Source: Pyrocephalus nanus (lineage: Eukaryota > Chordata > Aves > Passeriformes > Tyrannidae). From it: a stretch of DNA of 64,000 nucleotides. The notes beneath the pieces are model-generated. The model saw only the letters and a program-made list of their open reading frames with translations, had not been told where the DNA came from and searched no databases. The stretch spans positions 12,576,709-12,640,708 of the forward strand of contig CM076263.1 in assembly GCA_038380795.1 (NCBI GenBank), read 5' to 3'. Shown here in pieces: positions 27,901-36,640 of the stretch (position 1 is the first letter of the stretch; every line of letters starts with the position of its first letter). Both the position numbers and the translations under genes were made by a program.

Positions 27901-30900
27901 AACACAATCTCCCCTTTCAGGAAAACTTTCACAAACACTGTATCACTCAGACTAATTTATTAATGAATAACACTGATTCATAAACTATTGCTAGTTCAGG
28001 CAGAATTTCGGTGAAGAGACTTCATTATATTTATTTACTCAAACTTATGCAGGGCACCATTGAGATGCATACTAGAAAGCTTTCAGGTACGTGCTAACGA
28101 TAAAATTTAGTCATGTAACTAAAAAAATATGACAGTAAGTACATTTTTTTTGTTCTTGGTCATTGGGTTTTGGGTTTTCTTGTTTGGTGGGGTTTTTCAA
28201 CTTCATTTTCTCACTTATGCATCTTTATCAGTGTTCCTCCTCTTCACTAGATGCAAAGTCTTAGTAAAAATGCTCTTTACTAACCATGTTCTGAAGTTTT
28301 GCTTCCCAAATTTTCCATCACCAAACAGGTGACTGGCAAGAGAGAAAAAAAAAAATCCGTTCTGCATTAAATCTGATATTACAGGTTTTAAAACTGGAAT
28401 AAATACTTTTTATTGTGACAGTTATGAGTGCTCCAGTTAAAAAATTGACAAGTATCAGCCAGCACTAGTGTAGCAGTGTTATGTCACCTTCCCTTCTGTA
28501 TCAGAACTAATCACAGGAGTACTGCTCAGTGTACAAATTCACCTGCACTCTTGTATAAGCATCTGCCTACCTAAATGCAGTTAAAAACACCTCCAAAGAA
28601 AAAGCAAGGCTCTTATTTTATAAAATCTAGTTATCAAAGCCTCAAGACACATACTTATGTCTTGGTTGCAAGAAGGTAGTTGGCATTAGAAGTAGATGTC
28701 TCGTGTCACTTACTGTTTCAAAAAAGAAGTTTCAGACGGGATTCTCAATTATGAAGTCAGAGTTAAGAAAAACTTATCTGATTTTTCAGCACATTCCTCC
28801 AAGCCAGTTGGCCACCATTTCAACATCAATTTTCAAGCCATCCTGTAAACCTCTTGAATGTTGCTCTCTTCTGCAGGTTTGAGTTTGCATGGATACAAAC
28901 AGTAGGAAAACTGCAGTTGTAACTACAACTGACAACTTCACTTAAAAGAGAAAAACCTCTACCTGATATTAAGCATCTCTTTATGTTATTAGGGGAAAAC
29001 TTCCAAGATTGCTAAGTAACTGGTAAAGTATGCATGAAGGTCATCAGTTTGGCAAGTGATGCATTTATTTCTGGGCAGGCTATCCTGGACACAGCTTCCT
29101 TATTTACTGTAATTATGATGAGGGGTGTGTTTCTTTACACAGTATCTACAATGGATAGGCTAGGACGCAAAACAATGCTGAAACCAGGCACTGCACTAAC
29201 CTCAAAGTGGGGTGGTGGGAAGCAAAAGAAAAAAACCTCAATAACATTTATCACAAAGACTCAAACATATCAAACATATCAAGAAGGCAGCAGGAGATTT
29301 TGATACTTCACTGGTTGGGGCGGAGAGGGAGGAAGCATGTTGTGGAATGTTGTGAAAACACAGCATTGCCTAAACACCAAAGACGATATTGATACTGATC
29401 CAAATCGCAGAATTATCTCTTTTGTAAAACAGAAAGTACAAGATATTTTATTCTCTGAACCACAGTAGAAAAAACAAAGAACCCACACACATAAGCAAGT
29501 TTAGAGAAGCTGCACACAAGAACTTTAAACAAAGATATGAGTGCAGATCTTCAGAGACATAGCAGTATCCAATTCCTAGAGATACCTTAATGACAGATAA
29601 GCAAGTCATAAAGTTTTAAAGTAGTCTTTTGTTAACCTTTTTCCTTCACTAAAAATGCTGGTCCTATTTTCAAGAAATAAAAGTGAAAATATCTTAAGCA
29701 CACACCACTTTTGTAGCTCTGATAAGTCTAAGGATTACAAAAGCAGCACCTAGGAAGCAAAGACAAAGGTACACAAATGTTATTAATCTAACCAGGCCAA
29801 TGCACTATACAATTCCAAAGCAATAGTCAGCTAAAGCTGAAGTGCAAGCACAAGTGCAGACAGGAAAGTTAAGTGCACGCCTTAATTCTGGAGTGCATGT
29901 ACTCAGCACTTCTAACTCTCTTACTTAAAAAACCTATCAAAAGCTTGCACATTGCCAAAACGTTAGCAGGCCACCCTCGTTATCACTTTCCTTTGGTCCC
30001 CCTACATAAAAACCTCAATATACAAGAATAACACAGTAGAACATTTCTTAGACAGTAAGCACACTAAGATCTCTCTCCGACAGCTTTTGTCAAGTTGCCC
30101 TTGTATTTCAGAAGAGATGAAAAAAATGTTACTAATTACCTCTTTGCTACTATTACAGCTTCAGTTACAGATTCACAAACAAGGGAGCAAAAAACAGCTC
30201 TTGCTCCCTCTGACCTGCTCTAACAAAACATCCTGCTATAGCTACCCATCAGAATGGTGGCAAACTGCAAAGTGAGGGTGAAAGGTGCCCACACATTGTG
30301 ATTACTTGGCTATTTTAAAATACTGTTTCTATGCTGTGGTGAAGCCCCACTTCTCTGCATTTTCAAGCCAGGCCACATATCCCAAAAGAACACAAAGAAG
30401 AACCTAAAGGCTTTCCAGAACAGTCTTACCATTAGTATGGAAGAACTACCTCTGAGCCACCAAAAAGTAAGTACCAGCTGCCCTCTCAGCACTAGTTCCC
30501 TACCACTCCAAAAGGGTTTTTTTCCTTCCCCCACTACCTGAGCTTTCAGTATCAGGCAGGTGCCCCATATTCCTGCCCTGCTTCTTCCATACTGATGAAG
30601 GAAACTGAAAACAGTGTGGTCATCCAATCTCAAGCTGACTTTGGAAAAAAAAAATCATCCAGCCTTCTTTGACTATCCCACAAATAACCCTTAAAAATGC
30701 CCGACATTTCTGTGGGCTGTAAACTGCAAATAGCATCCCAAGATGTTTGCCCTGCATGCAATGCACTACGATTTGCCATGTGGGAACATGGAATCAAATA
30801 CTACATGGTTTAAAGCGATGCAAGCACAGTAAGAAAAGTAACACCATTTAGACCTTGTGATGTTAAATGGAACTTCTATATGTATTATTATTACCTACAT

Positions 30901-33900
30901 GATAGGAGGAAATTATTAACCATGAAGGCAAAAAAGGAAAAGGGTATTTTCTCACATAACACCGGCCAATTGTGTGATACTTGCTCTCATGGAGAAAGAA
31001 AAAAAAAAAAGCCAGTTTTCTCAGCTACTTTGTTCATATATGTCCTGTGTTATAGCTAGAAAACTCAACATTTATAAGATAGAGATAATTGGTTGTACAA
31101 GAGAAGTCGATAAACCAAAGTATTATCTTGTAATGTGTGTTTACAAATAGCAAATGAAAGCACTCAGGTGTGAGATAGGTACATTTCAGTTGATTAAAGA
31201 GTACAGTATCAGAAAGTGAAGATTGTTACCCTCAAAAAGGAGGGAATGAACACACACAGTACTTGACCATCAGCAGTTGGCACCCCTCTATCCGTAAGTG
31301 AACATGCTCTGTAAAGTTCCTAATAGCCACTGCAAGCTCTAAGCTACATGATTCCCAGAAAACAGGGATCCCTTGAAGGAAGACAAGCCTGACTACTTAT
31401 AATGCACTGTGGTCTCAACTGGGCAAGTTTTAAACTACCTCGGCCTTTCCAGCTCAAAGGCAACAGCTAAAACTCCAACAAAGGAAAAGGTGTTGATCAC
31501 CCAGCAGAATAAGGCAACTCAGCTACACAGGTGAGCAAAGAATCACAGAATGGTTTGGGTTGGAAGGGACCTTTCAAGGTCACCTAGTCCAACCCCTCTG
31601 AAAGAACTCATGAGCAAAACAAGTGTGGATTACACATGCCTTTTACAGCCAGCCCAAACCTCTGGGATGTATATGAGCTGCTGTGATTCAGCTTGGAATA
31701 CCTATAAAACAGCCAGAAACAAATATGAATTACACTAAAAACGTATAATACTTGAATTGTCCTTTCTGGCCTTAAGAAGTTACGAGCTTGATTTCAGTAG
31801 CCTAATTAAACCAGCTTCTCTCATCCCATTGCTAATTCCTTCCAGATGACTGCAATGGGAGTTGCACTGGTGGCAAGTCTGTCCTCCTTTTCCTTTCCCT
31901 TTCTATTCTAAATAGGTAATATAACACAAGGCCAAAACCTGAGTGCTCTAAATCCCAATTATTAATTGCAATCTTATAATCAACAAAAGACATGACACAT
32001 GACCATAAGCAAAAGCAATGAATCTAACTTGTGTCTGCACAGGTTTTTTTCTTACTATACCAACAAAATAATGCCCAAAAATATTTGTGCTGGGGACAAT
32101 TCTTCCAGAGTTGATCATCCTGTCAGCAAACTGATTTTCTTAAGAGAAGATTTATCTGAATCTCTTTAAAAGATGGGGTATAGGCATGGCCAAGTGGCTC
32201 AGACATAAAATAAAACAAAAGAAAAACACCAAAAATGAACCAATCCCCCACTTAAAAATAAACCAAAAAAAAAGGAAACTCTCTCCCTGCCTCAAAACAG
32301 CAAACCACATACTTACTTTACATTATTATCTTTTACCAGGCTAATATTTTACACAGAAAATTCAGACACAATGCACCATCCACTGACACATAAAATGTCG
32401 TTCATAAACATTATTATGTATAATTTTTAAAAAGGCAGAGCACCAAGGATCTCCAAAGAATAAACCCTTACTAAAGCAGCCATAGTAATCAAACCAACAT
32501 GGTGTCTTCTGAGAGAACATCAGCAACCCCGAAACTGCAGCAAAGAGCAAACCAAACAGATGCAGAGAAATGTAGATCGGCTCCACATGCAGCAGAGCAC
32601 TCTTACAGCCTTAAGCACAAAATGCCAGGAAGATGCAGGACCCAAAGCAGCACCAACAGAAATAGTGCTCACCCCACAACTATTATTTGTTTTGAAATTC
32701 TTAATAACAGCACTGGCTGCTTGCATGGGAAAACCATAGTCAGAATACAGTCCAAAGGTACAGACGAATGAAGGATTGGCCTGTATGCTAAGTCATGCTC
32801 ATCAAACCATCACTAATGTAAACCTACTTAAAAAAAGGCAAAGCCAATGTAACTTCTTGTGTTTGTATCAAGGAGGCCCCTATAACCAGAAGCATATGGC
32901 TGACACACTGTTTATGGTGATCCTCTACTTGGCCCAAAGCAGGTATTCCACAGTAATCAAGGTTCAGATGTACAGGGAAATAAAAAACTTTAGAACATTC
33001 TTTTAAGCTAATGCAAATGTGAGCCCTATGGAAACCACTGCAATCTGCACAACACAGTGAACCAAAATATTGTACTATTAGTACCAAATTAGGGTAACAA
33101 AATATTTGAACTAATTGCTTACATAACCATTGTAACAGCTGGAAAAACAAATATCCATTGTGTCCACTGTGGAAATCAAGCTATCACCTAGCTTAGTTAA
33201 TGTCTTCCTGTGACTTTTAAGCTTCTTACTTTTGATTCCTCTTTAAAATGATGTTAATACCTACTGTGAATATATGGTGGTACATGACTAGTAAGCTGTA
33301 GTTTTTCCAACAAAAAACTAAGACTCACACTTTTTTTGATAAGGCGGGCCATTTAAATTTAAAGCAGCTTTTTATTCAACTGCAACCACTGCAGTTATTT
33401 CTTTTTTTTACTGTTGTTAATAGGAGCTATATAGTCACAGTGCAAAATATTTTTTATGGTATTAAAAATGTTTTGCATCTTACCCAAGAGCCTCTCTTCA
33501 ATACAATATCGGTCAAGTAGTTGTACTGCTACTACTACAGGACTCTTAAAACCAGTGGTGGCTGAAAACAGCTCATGGCAAAAATCAGTATCACAAGGAT
33601 GATTGCCTATGGAATTCTGAGTAAAGATTTCAAATAGACCACATCTAAAAATTACGACTCCGGCATTTAAATTCCGTGTATTGTTTTTTCACATCAGAAC
33701 ACATCAGTATGCTACAAAACTTAAAAAAGTTACTAAACCCACTGATTAAAATTCTGATTCTGCAGATTTCATAAACAGGTAACACTGCTTACGGTAATAA
33801 TTGTGTCATGTGTTTGAACTGTTAAGGTCTTCATTCTGCATTTTTTTAAATAGTTTTCCTTGTCTTGATTTTAAAGACCGCATTTCACTGGAACAACTGT

Positions 33901-35218
33901 GTTCCAGTGAAAGAGAGGAGAGAGGAGACATAAGAGCCTATTTCTTTAAACTGATTTCTTAAACAGCTCTCTTCCTAGGAACTAAAACATACTTGAAATT
34001 ATGATATATATATACATGGAGATAACTTTCAGCCCATTCTAAGCACTCATACTGGAGGAAAAGAGACTTAGAGAAAGAATTGTTGATCCTGCATCTTACT
34101 AAGTAGAAAACAATACTTATGCTGCTAATGCTTTTACTTCCTTTACATTTCACAGTCTTACTTTTATCTCATTGATTCTGTCATTTCCCTGCCTGCTTCC
34201 CCGTAAAATTGATCTATGCAGGGTAAAAGCAGTCCTGAATCTCCTGAAGCAGACCAGTTATACACCAGCATCAAATTTATTCCTTTCCCCAGACCAGGAT
34301 CCTCTGCCCCAGGAAATGTCACTGCTTCTAGAGCTTGCTTTTTGCATTTTACCCATCTCTTTGAGAGAGCTTAACCCTTACCTTAGTCCTCAGCAAGGCA
34401 AGACCAACTACACATTCAGGTAGGAAAGGAGAGTTCCCGATCGTCTGCGGCAAAATCTCTCGGTGTGTAGCAGATACCAGCGCTGCTTCCTTCCTCTTAC
34501 CTCCCCCCCGCACACACATGCACATCTGAGGGCAGCGGAGGATGTTCGGAGCAATTTAACAAGCAAAGGGGAGACGAATGTCTGCCGGTCTCGGAGCAAG
34601 AGGCTCAGGGCCAGCCAGCCTAAGGCAGGCATGGATTCACGACAGGCAGGGATACACACGAAACGCTGGCAGGAGCAGCCGCGGTGCCGCCCGGAGCCGC
34701 AGGGCGCGATCGGCTGGAGGGCCGGGCACTGTAAACAAGAGCACCGGGGGCTCGGAGCGCAGCGCCCGGCGCGGGGCCAGCCCGGTGGCCCCGCCAAGCC
34801 CGAGAAGCGGCTCGACCGGAGGCCCCGGCCCCGCGGCCCCACCAGGCCGCTCCACGCCGCCGCCCGATCCCCCCCGCACCGCCCGCCGCGGCCGCAGTGA
34901 GGCTCGGGCGGCCCCCCCGGCCCGGCGCCCCCGCCCGTACCTCGGCTGAGATCGAGGGACACGTTCTCCTCGCCGCTGTCGTTCCGACCTGCGGGGAAGG
35001 GGGGGGGAAAGAAGCGCGTTAGGCGGCCGGCGAAGGAAGAAGCGCCGGGGGGTAAAGGGGGGGGGGTGAGGGGCAGGGCAGAGGGAAGGCAGGAGGGGAG
35101 AAGAGGAGAGGAGTCGGGGGTGCGGGGGGGTGCGGGCGGGCGCGGGACGGCCCGCGGGGCGCCGCTCACCTCGGATGCGGAGGTGCCTCAGCGAGCGGGC
35201 GCGGAGCGTCGCCGCCAT
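830..35218 (-). CDS. RICTOR: RICTOR, 5' portion (coding exons 1-7; gene continues past left edge)
   Basis: RICTOR is the rapamycin-insensitive scaffold subunit of mTOR complex 2, which phosphorylates AKT, SGK1 and PKC. Seven exons on the minus strand splice in frame to 583 nt, about 194 residues, starting [17 protein letters not shown] and passing through [30 protein letters not shown] and [12 protein letters not shown]. These match the start of the armadillo/HEAT-like RICTOR N-terminal domain as I know it from human. Every junction uses GT-AG sites and phases agree throughout: 35170-35218, 34941-34988, 17261-17358, 9633-9697, 6092-6223, 5006-5069, 830-956. The last exon ends one base into a codon, so the gene continues off the left edge. 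Later ARM repeats and the C-terminal half are not in the window. Identity is near certain; coordinates are read by eye. Confidence 0.96.
957..5005 (-). other. RICTOR: RICTOR intron 6
   Basis: About 4 kb of AT-rich intron. Apart from a short TAAGG-type pentamer run near 4901-4915 I see no repeat family, exon or RNA gene. The small open frames here have neither splice context nor recognisable protein. Confidence 0.8.
5006..5069 (-). CDS. RICTOR: RICTOR coding exon 6
   Basis: This 64-nt exon has acceptor tttattctag and donor gtaaaa. Its first base completes the split Arg, then it encodes [20 protein letters not shown] and K, ending in phase 0. The sequence is identical to the human one as I recall it. 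Confidence 0.96.
5070..6091 (-). other. RICTOR: RICTOR intron 5
   Basis: About 1 kb of AT-rich intron with no feature I can support. Confidence 0.8.
6092..6223 (-). CDS. RICTOR: RICTOR coding exon 5
   Basis: This 132-nt exon has acceptor cttcattgtag and donor gtaatt. It encodes [40 protein letters not shown] and YLIAR (the last Arg is split across the junction). Nearly every residue matches human; one change is Q to R in LIRDSS. This is armadillo-repeat sequence of the N-terminal domain. A solo LTR lies 141 nt upstream of its acceptor. Confidence 0.97.
6365..7422 (+). mobile_element. Solo LTR of an avian ERVL-type endogenous retrovirus
   Basis: A 1058-bp block, GC-richer than its surroundings, that I recognise as a bird ERVL-class LTR. 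It has the segments tagaaactgtagaaacttt and aataacatatttaagaa, an AATAAA near 7231, and the closing region agagggagagtgaaagag followed by ccagggtcaactcgctaca. It begins TG and ends CA. The flanks tatac (6360-6364) and catac (7423-7427) agree at 4 of 5 bases, as expected for a 5-bp target duplication. No internal retroviral sequence adjoins it, so it is a solo LTR. It lies antisense in RICTOR intron 4. The family is given from memory; the exact subfamily is unknown. Confidence 0.82.
7030..7055. repeat. Perfect 11-bp inverted repeat inside the solo LTR
   Basis: cttccgtggga, a 4-nt loop caga, then tcccacggaag: a perfect 11-bp stem within the LTR. It could be a family feature or a local change; no function can be assigned. 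Confidence 0.7.
8085..8705 (-). mobile_element. CR1 LINE fragment, ORF2 C-terminal region
   Basis: On the minus strand the translation reads [20 protein letters not shown] with [20 protein letters not shown] downstream, then [16 protein letters not shown]. These are typical of the end of the CR1 reverse-transcriptase ORF. On the plus strand the same block carries the familiar ccctcctttggacttgctcc stretch. Stops and small indels break the frame, so it is dead. It lies in RICTOR intron 4, in the same orientation as the gene. Confidence 0.85.
8706..8870 (-). mobile_element. Second CR1 fragment, 3' region
   Basis: Plus-strand text runs from atcattgagtccagctcctg through acaggacagccccaacaatc to ggggagcctgttccagtgcc. 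This is the antisense of a CR1 3' region of another subfamily, abutting the previous fragment. It may be a separate or nested insertion. Confidence 0.75.
9633..9697 (-). CDS. RICTOR: RICTOR coding exon 4
   Basis: This 65-nt exon has acceptor ttatttccag and donor gtaagt. It encodes [20 protein letters not shown] then I and two bases of a cysteine codon. It corresponds to human LLCDIGHSEEKLGFHYEDIIIC and is the least conserved of the seven exons here. Confidence 0.94.
9698..17260 (-). other. RICTOR: RICTOR intron 3
   Basis: About 7.6 kb of AT-rich intron. A short TA microsatellite lies near 13015-13052. I recognise no CR1, LTR, exon or RNA gene here, which makes this stretch poor in recognisable repeats. 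Confidence 0.75.
17261..17358 (-). CDS. RICTOR: RICTOR coding exon 3
   Basis: This 98-nt exon has acceptor cttttgcag and donor gtaaga. It completes an Asp codon and encodes [20 protein letters not shown] followed by [12 protein letters not shown]. Human RICTOR reads [20 protein letters not shown] at this place, so only a few substitutions are seen. It ends in phase 0. A long intron 2 separates it from exon 2. Confidence 0.96.
19486..19608 (-). mobile_element. CR1 3'-end fragment
   Basis: Plus strand reads ggatcacagaatagtttggg, ttggaaaggatcttaaagat, then gccccatccaacctggcctt. This is the antisense of the CR1 3' end. Confidence 0.88.
21510..21727 (+). mobile_element. CR1 3'-end fragment
   Basis: Reads gaaaaatttcttcaccgaaa, cactggaacgggctgcccag, ggaagtggttgagtcaccat, ending cctagacaattctgtgatct. 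This is the sense-strand end of CR1 ORF2 plus the short 3' tail. Confidence 0.88.
31540..31602 (-). mobile_element. Short CR1 3'-end fragment
   Basis: Plus strand reads gaatcacagaatggtttggg, ttggaagggacctttcaagg, tcacctagtccaacccctct. Only the terminal 60 or so bases of CR1, antisense, remain. Confidence 0.88.
34941..34988 (-). CDS. RICTOR: RICTOR coding exon 2
   Basis: This 48-nt exon encodes [16 protein letters not shown] and ends one base into the next codon. The acceptor is a C-rich tract ending ccccgcag and the donor is gtacgg. The conserved acidic RNDSGEENV block identifies it. It is 181 nt downstream of exon 1, across a very C-rich intron. Confidence 0.94.
34989..35169 (-). other. RICTOR: RICTOR intron 1, 181 nt, C-rich on the coding strand
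   Basis: A very short intron between exons 1 and 2 whose plus strand is packed with G runs, including ggggggggg at several places and a G-quadruplex-type tract near 35057-35084. Confidence 0.85.
35170..35218 (-). CDS. RICTOR: RICTOR coding exon 1 (start codon)
   Basis: The exon encodes [16 protein letters not shown] plus the first base of a glycine codon, followed by donor gtgagc. The ATG lies in the context caaagATGGCGGCG, close to the known RICTOR start (human begins MAAIGRGRSLKNLRVRG). The start is chosen on this homology and on in-frame continuation into exon 2. The exon lies inside the CpG-rich promoter island. The 5' UTR extends to higher coordinates, with no visible end. Confidence 0.93.
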
Positions 35219-35221
35219 CTT
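35211..35221 (-). promoter_or_regulatory. RICTOR: YY1-type motif over the RICTOR start codon
   Basis: Minus strand reads AAGATGGCGGC, the classic YY1 motif found just downstream of TATA-less start sites. Here it overlaps the ATG. Occupancy is inferred, not shown. Confidence 0.55.
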
Positions 35222-35242
35222 TGCGGCCCCGCAGCCACAACA

Positions 35243-35248
35243 CCGGAA
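35243..35248 (+). promoter_or_regulatory. RICTOR: ETS-family core motif
   Basis: ccggaa in the context acaccggaaacc, about 25 bp upstream of the RICTOR start codon. This is a common promoter-proximal ETS/GABP core. Confidence 0.4.
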
Positions 35249-35259
35249 ACCTCGCCCGC

Positions 35260-35268
35260 TCTCGCGAG
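35260..35268. promoter_or_regulatory. RICTOR: TCTCGCGAG motif (BANP/Kaiso-type)
   Basis: tctcgcgag followed by g, one base short of the TCTCGCGAGA element bound by BANP at CpG-island promoters. It lies about 42 bp upstream of the start codon. Confidence 0.45.
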
Positions 35269-35385
35269 GGGAGGCGCGCGCGGCGCATCCCCCCCCCTCC
35301 TTCCCCCCCCCGCCCCGGGGCGGCTGAGGCGGCGCACGCGAGGCCGGGCTGAGGGAGCGGCCTCGGAGCGGGAAGGGGATTTACT

Positions 35386-35471
35386 TTCTCTCTCTCTGTC
35401 TCTCTCTCTCTCTCTTTTTTTTTTTTTTTTTACGAGCTTTGCCCGCTCTATTTTTTTTTTTTTTTTTTTTT
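35386..35471. repeat. CT microsatellite followed by two long T runs
   Basis: An imperfect (CT)n of about 30 bases leads into a T run (about 35415-35431), a 19-base spacer, then a second T run of about 20 bases (35450-35471). It marks the upstream edge of the promoter island. Confidence 0.9.
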
Positions 35472-36554
35472 GGCCTTGTGACGAGGTGGTAGTTCACGTG
35501 GGTGCTGCGTGACCTTGGGGGCTTTTGTACGCCGGATGTTTTCTGCTTTTTTTTTAATGCGTGAAGTAATTAAAAGAACCAAAACAAACGGGGGAGGGGA
35601 AAAAAAAAGGGAAAGATAGCTTTTCACCGCTTTGTTGGGTTTGTGCTCGGTGGGTCTCTCTGCAGCTCGAGTGTTGGTCTATTTCTTGCTACTTTTATAT
35701 TTGTTGAACTTACCTAATAAATGTATATATTAAAAATAGTCGGAAAGTCCCACTATAAGAAACCGTTTAGTTACATTCTTGATCATGTCTTTTTAGGCAG
35801 GAGTTTAAATATGCAGGTAACACCTTATGTACTGTCCTGACACTTCAGACAAGGCAAATTCTTGCACACAGACTGCCCAAATTCTCAGGAACAAAACCAG
35901 CAAATAATACTCAAGCTTAAGTGTAGAAGTAGCCAGACATATAAAAATAGCTTCACACGCTTAGATAATTGCTTTCCTGTTTTCTAGTCAATCATTTTCT
36001 ACTCTGAAATTTCCCTCTCCTCCAGAGGTCTTTATTCAGATCCTGAACAATAAGTTTCACTAAAAAATTTGTAAATTAGATTTCACAGTTACTAATATAC
36101 TTCTAAAACTTTAATACTGATTTAGATGAGTAATATAATTATTTATTAAGCCAGAGTGGAAAAACTTTCTGACATACCAATTAATATCATGCATATGAGA
36201 ATCTTGTTTGAATAGAATTATATCAAGTATATTTGATTTAAAATACCACTTAAAAAAACTTCTGTATGTTTTTTGCTTCTTAAATATGAAGCTAATGTTC
36301 TGGAGGAACCACAGGTTTTCAAAATTAAGAGCTCTACACAATAAAGTCTCATCCATCCATAGGACCAAAACATGTCAAACATCCTTGAGGAGTTTCATCA
36401 ATGTGCTTCAGGGCTGTCTTTTAAAATTTCATGTCCAGAGACCCCTTGACACCCTAAAAATGCCAAATTAACGACTGCTGGTGGTATTAATTTTGTATCC
36501 TGTTTACTACAAATTCTCCTGTGTGTAATTATTTTTACATAAGCTTTGAAACAC

Positions 36555-36640
36555 CACTAAGCATTGGCCCACTCTGAATTGGATTTGAACTTGTAACCTG
36601 CATGTAAAATGCTTTGGACACTCATGCCAAATGCTGTGAG
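36555..36640 (-). repeat. Possible tRNA-derived SINE relic
   Basis: On the minus strand tggcatgagtgtccaaagc, then attttacatgcaggttac, then aagttcaaatcc resemble a decayed tRNA gene with an RNA polymerase III B box (GTTCAAATCC), a weaker A-box-like stretch about 30 nt before it, and an anticodon-like hairpin. Stems are imperfect and no acceptor stem is visible, so it is not a working tRNA. MIR- or CORE-SINE-like ancestry is a guess. Confidence 0.3.

Larger units (their letters stand above)
17359..34940 (-). other. RICTOR: RICTOR intron 2
   Basis: About 17.6 kb of intron between exons 2 and 3. Recognisable contents are three CR1 fragments (about 19.5, 21.6 and 31.6 kb) and, at the exon 2 end, part of the CpG-rich island (from about 34.5 kb). 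The rest is AT-rich with scattered A or T runs. I see no further exon. Confidence 0.8.
34480..35370. promoter_or_regulatory. RICTOR: CpG-rich promoter island of RICTOR
   Basis: An abrupt shift from AT-rich intron to sequence dense in CG dinucleotides, spanning exons 1 and 2, intron 1 and the upstream flank. This is typical of a housekeeping-gene promoter. On the plus strand the left part (about 34.7-34.9 kb) is packed with CGG and GCC runs. No TATA box is visible. The extent is judged by eye. Confidence 0.85.

Noticed and set aside
34408..35169. Long open frames (up to 253 codons) on both strands across the RICTOR promoter
   Set aside because: They arise from the GC-rich, stop-poor CpG island; only the parts matching RICTOR exons 1 and 2 are coding.
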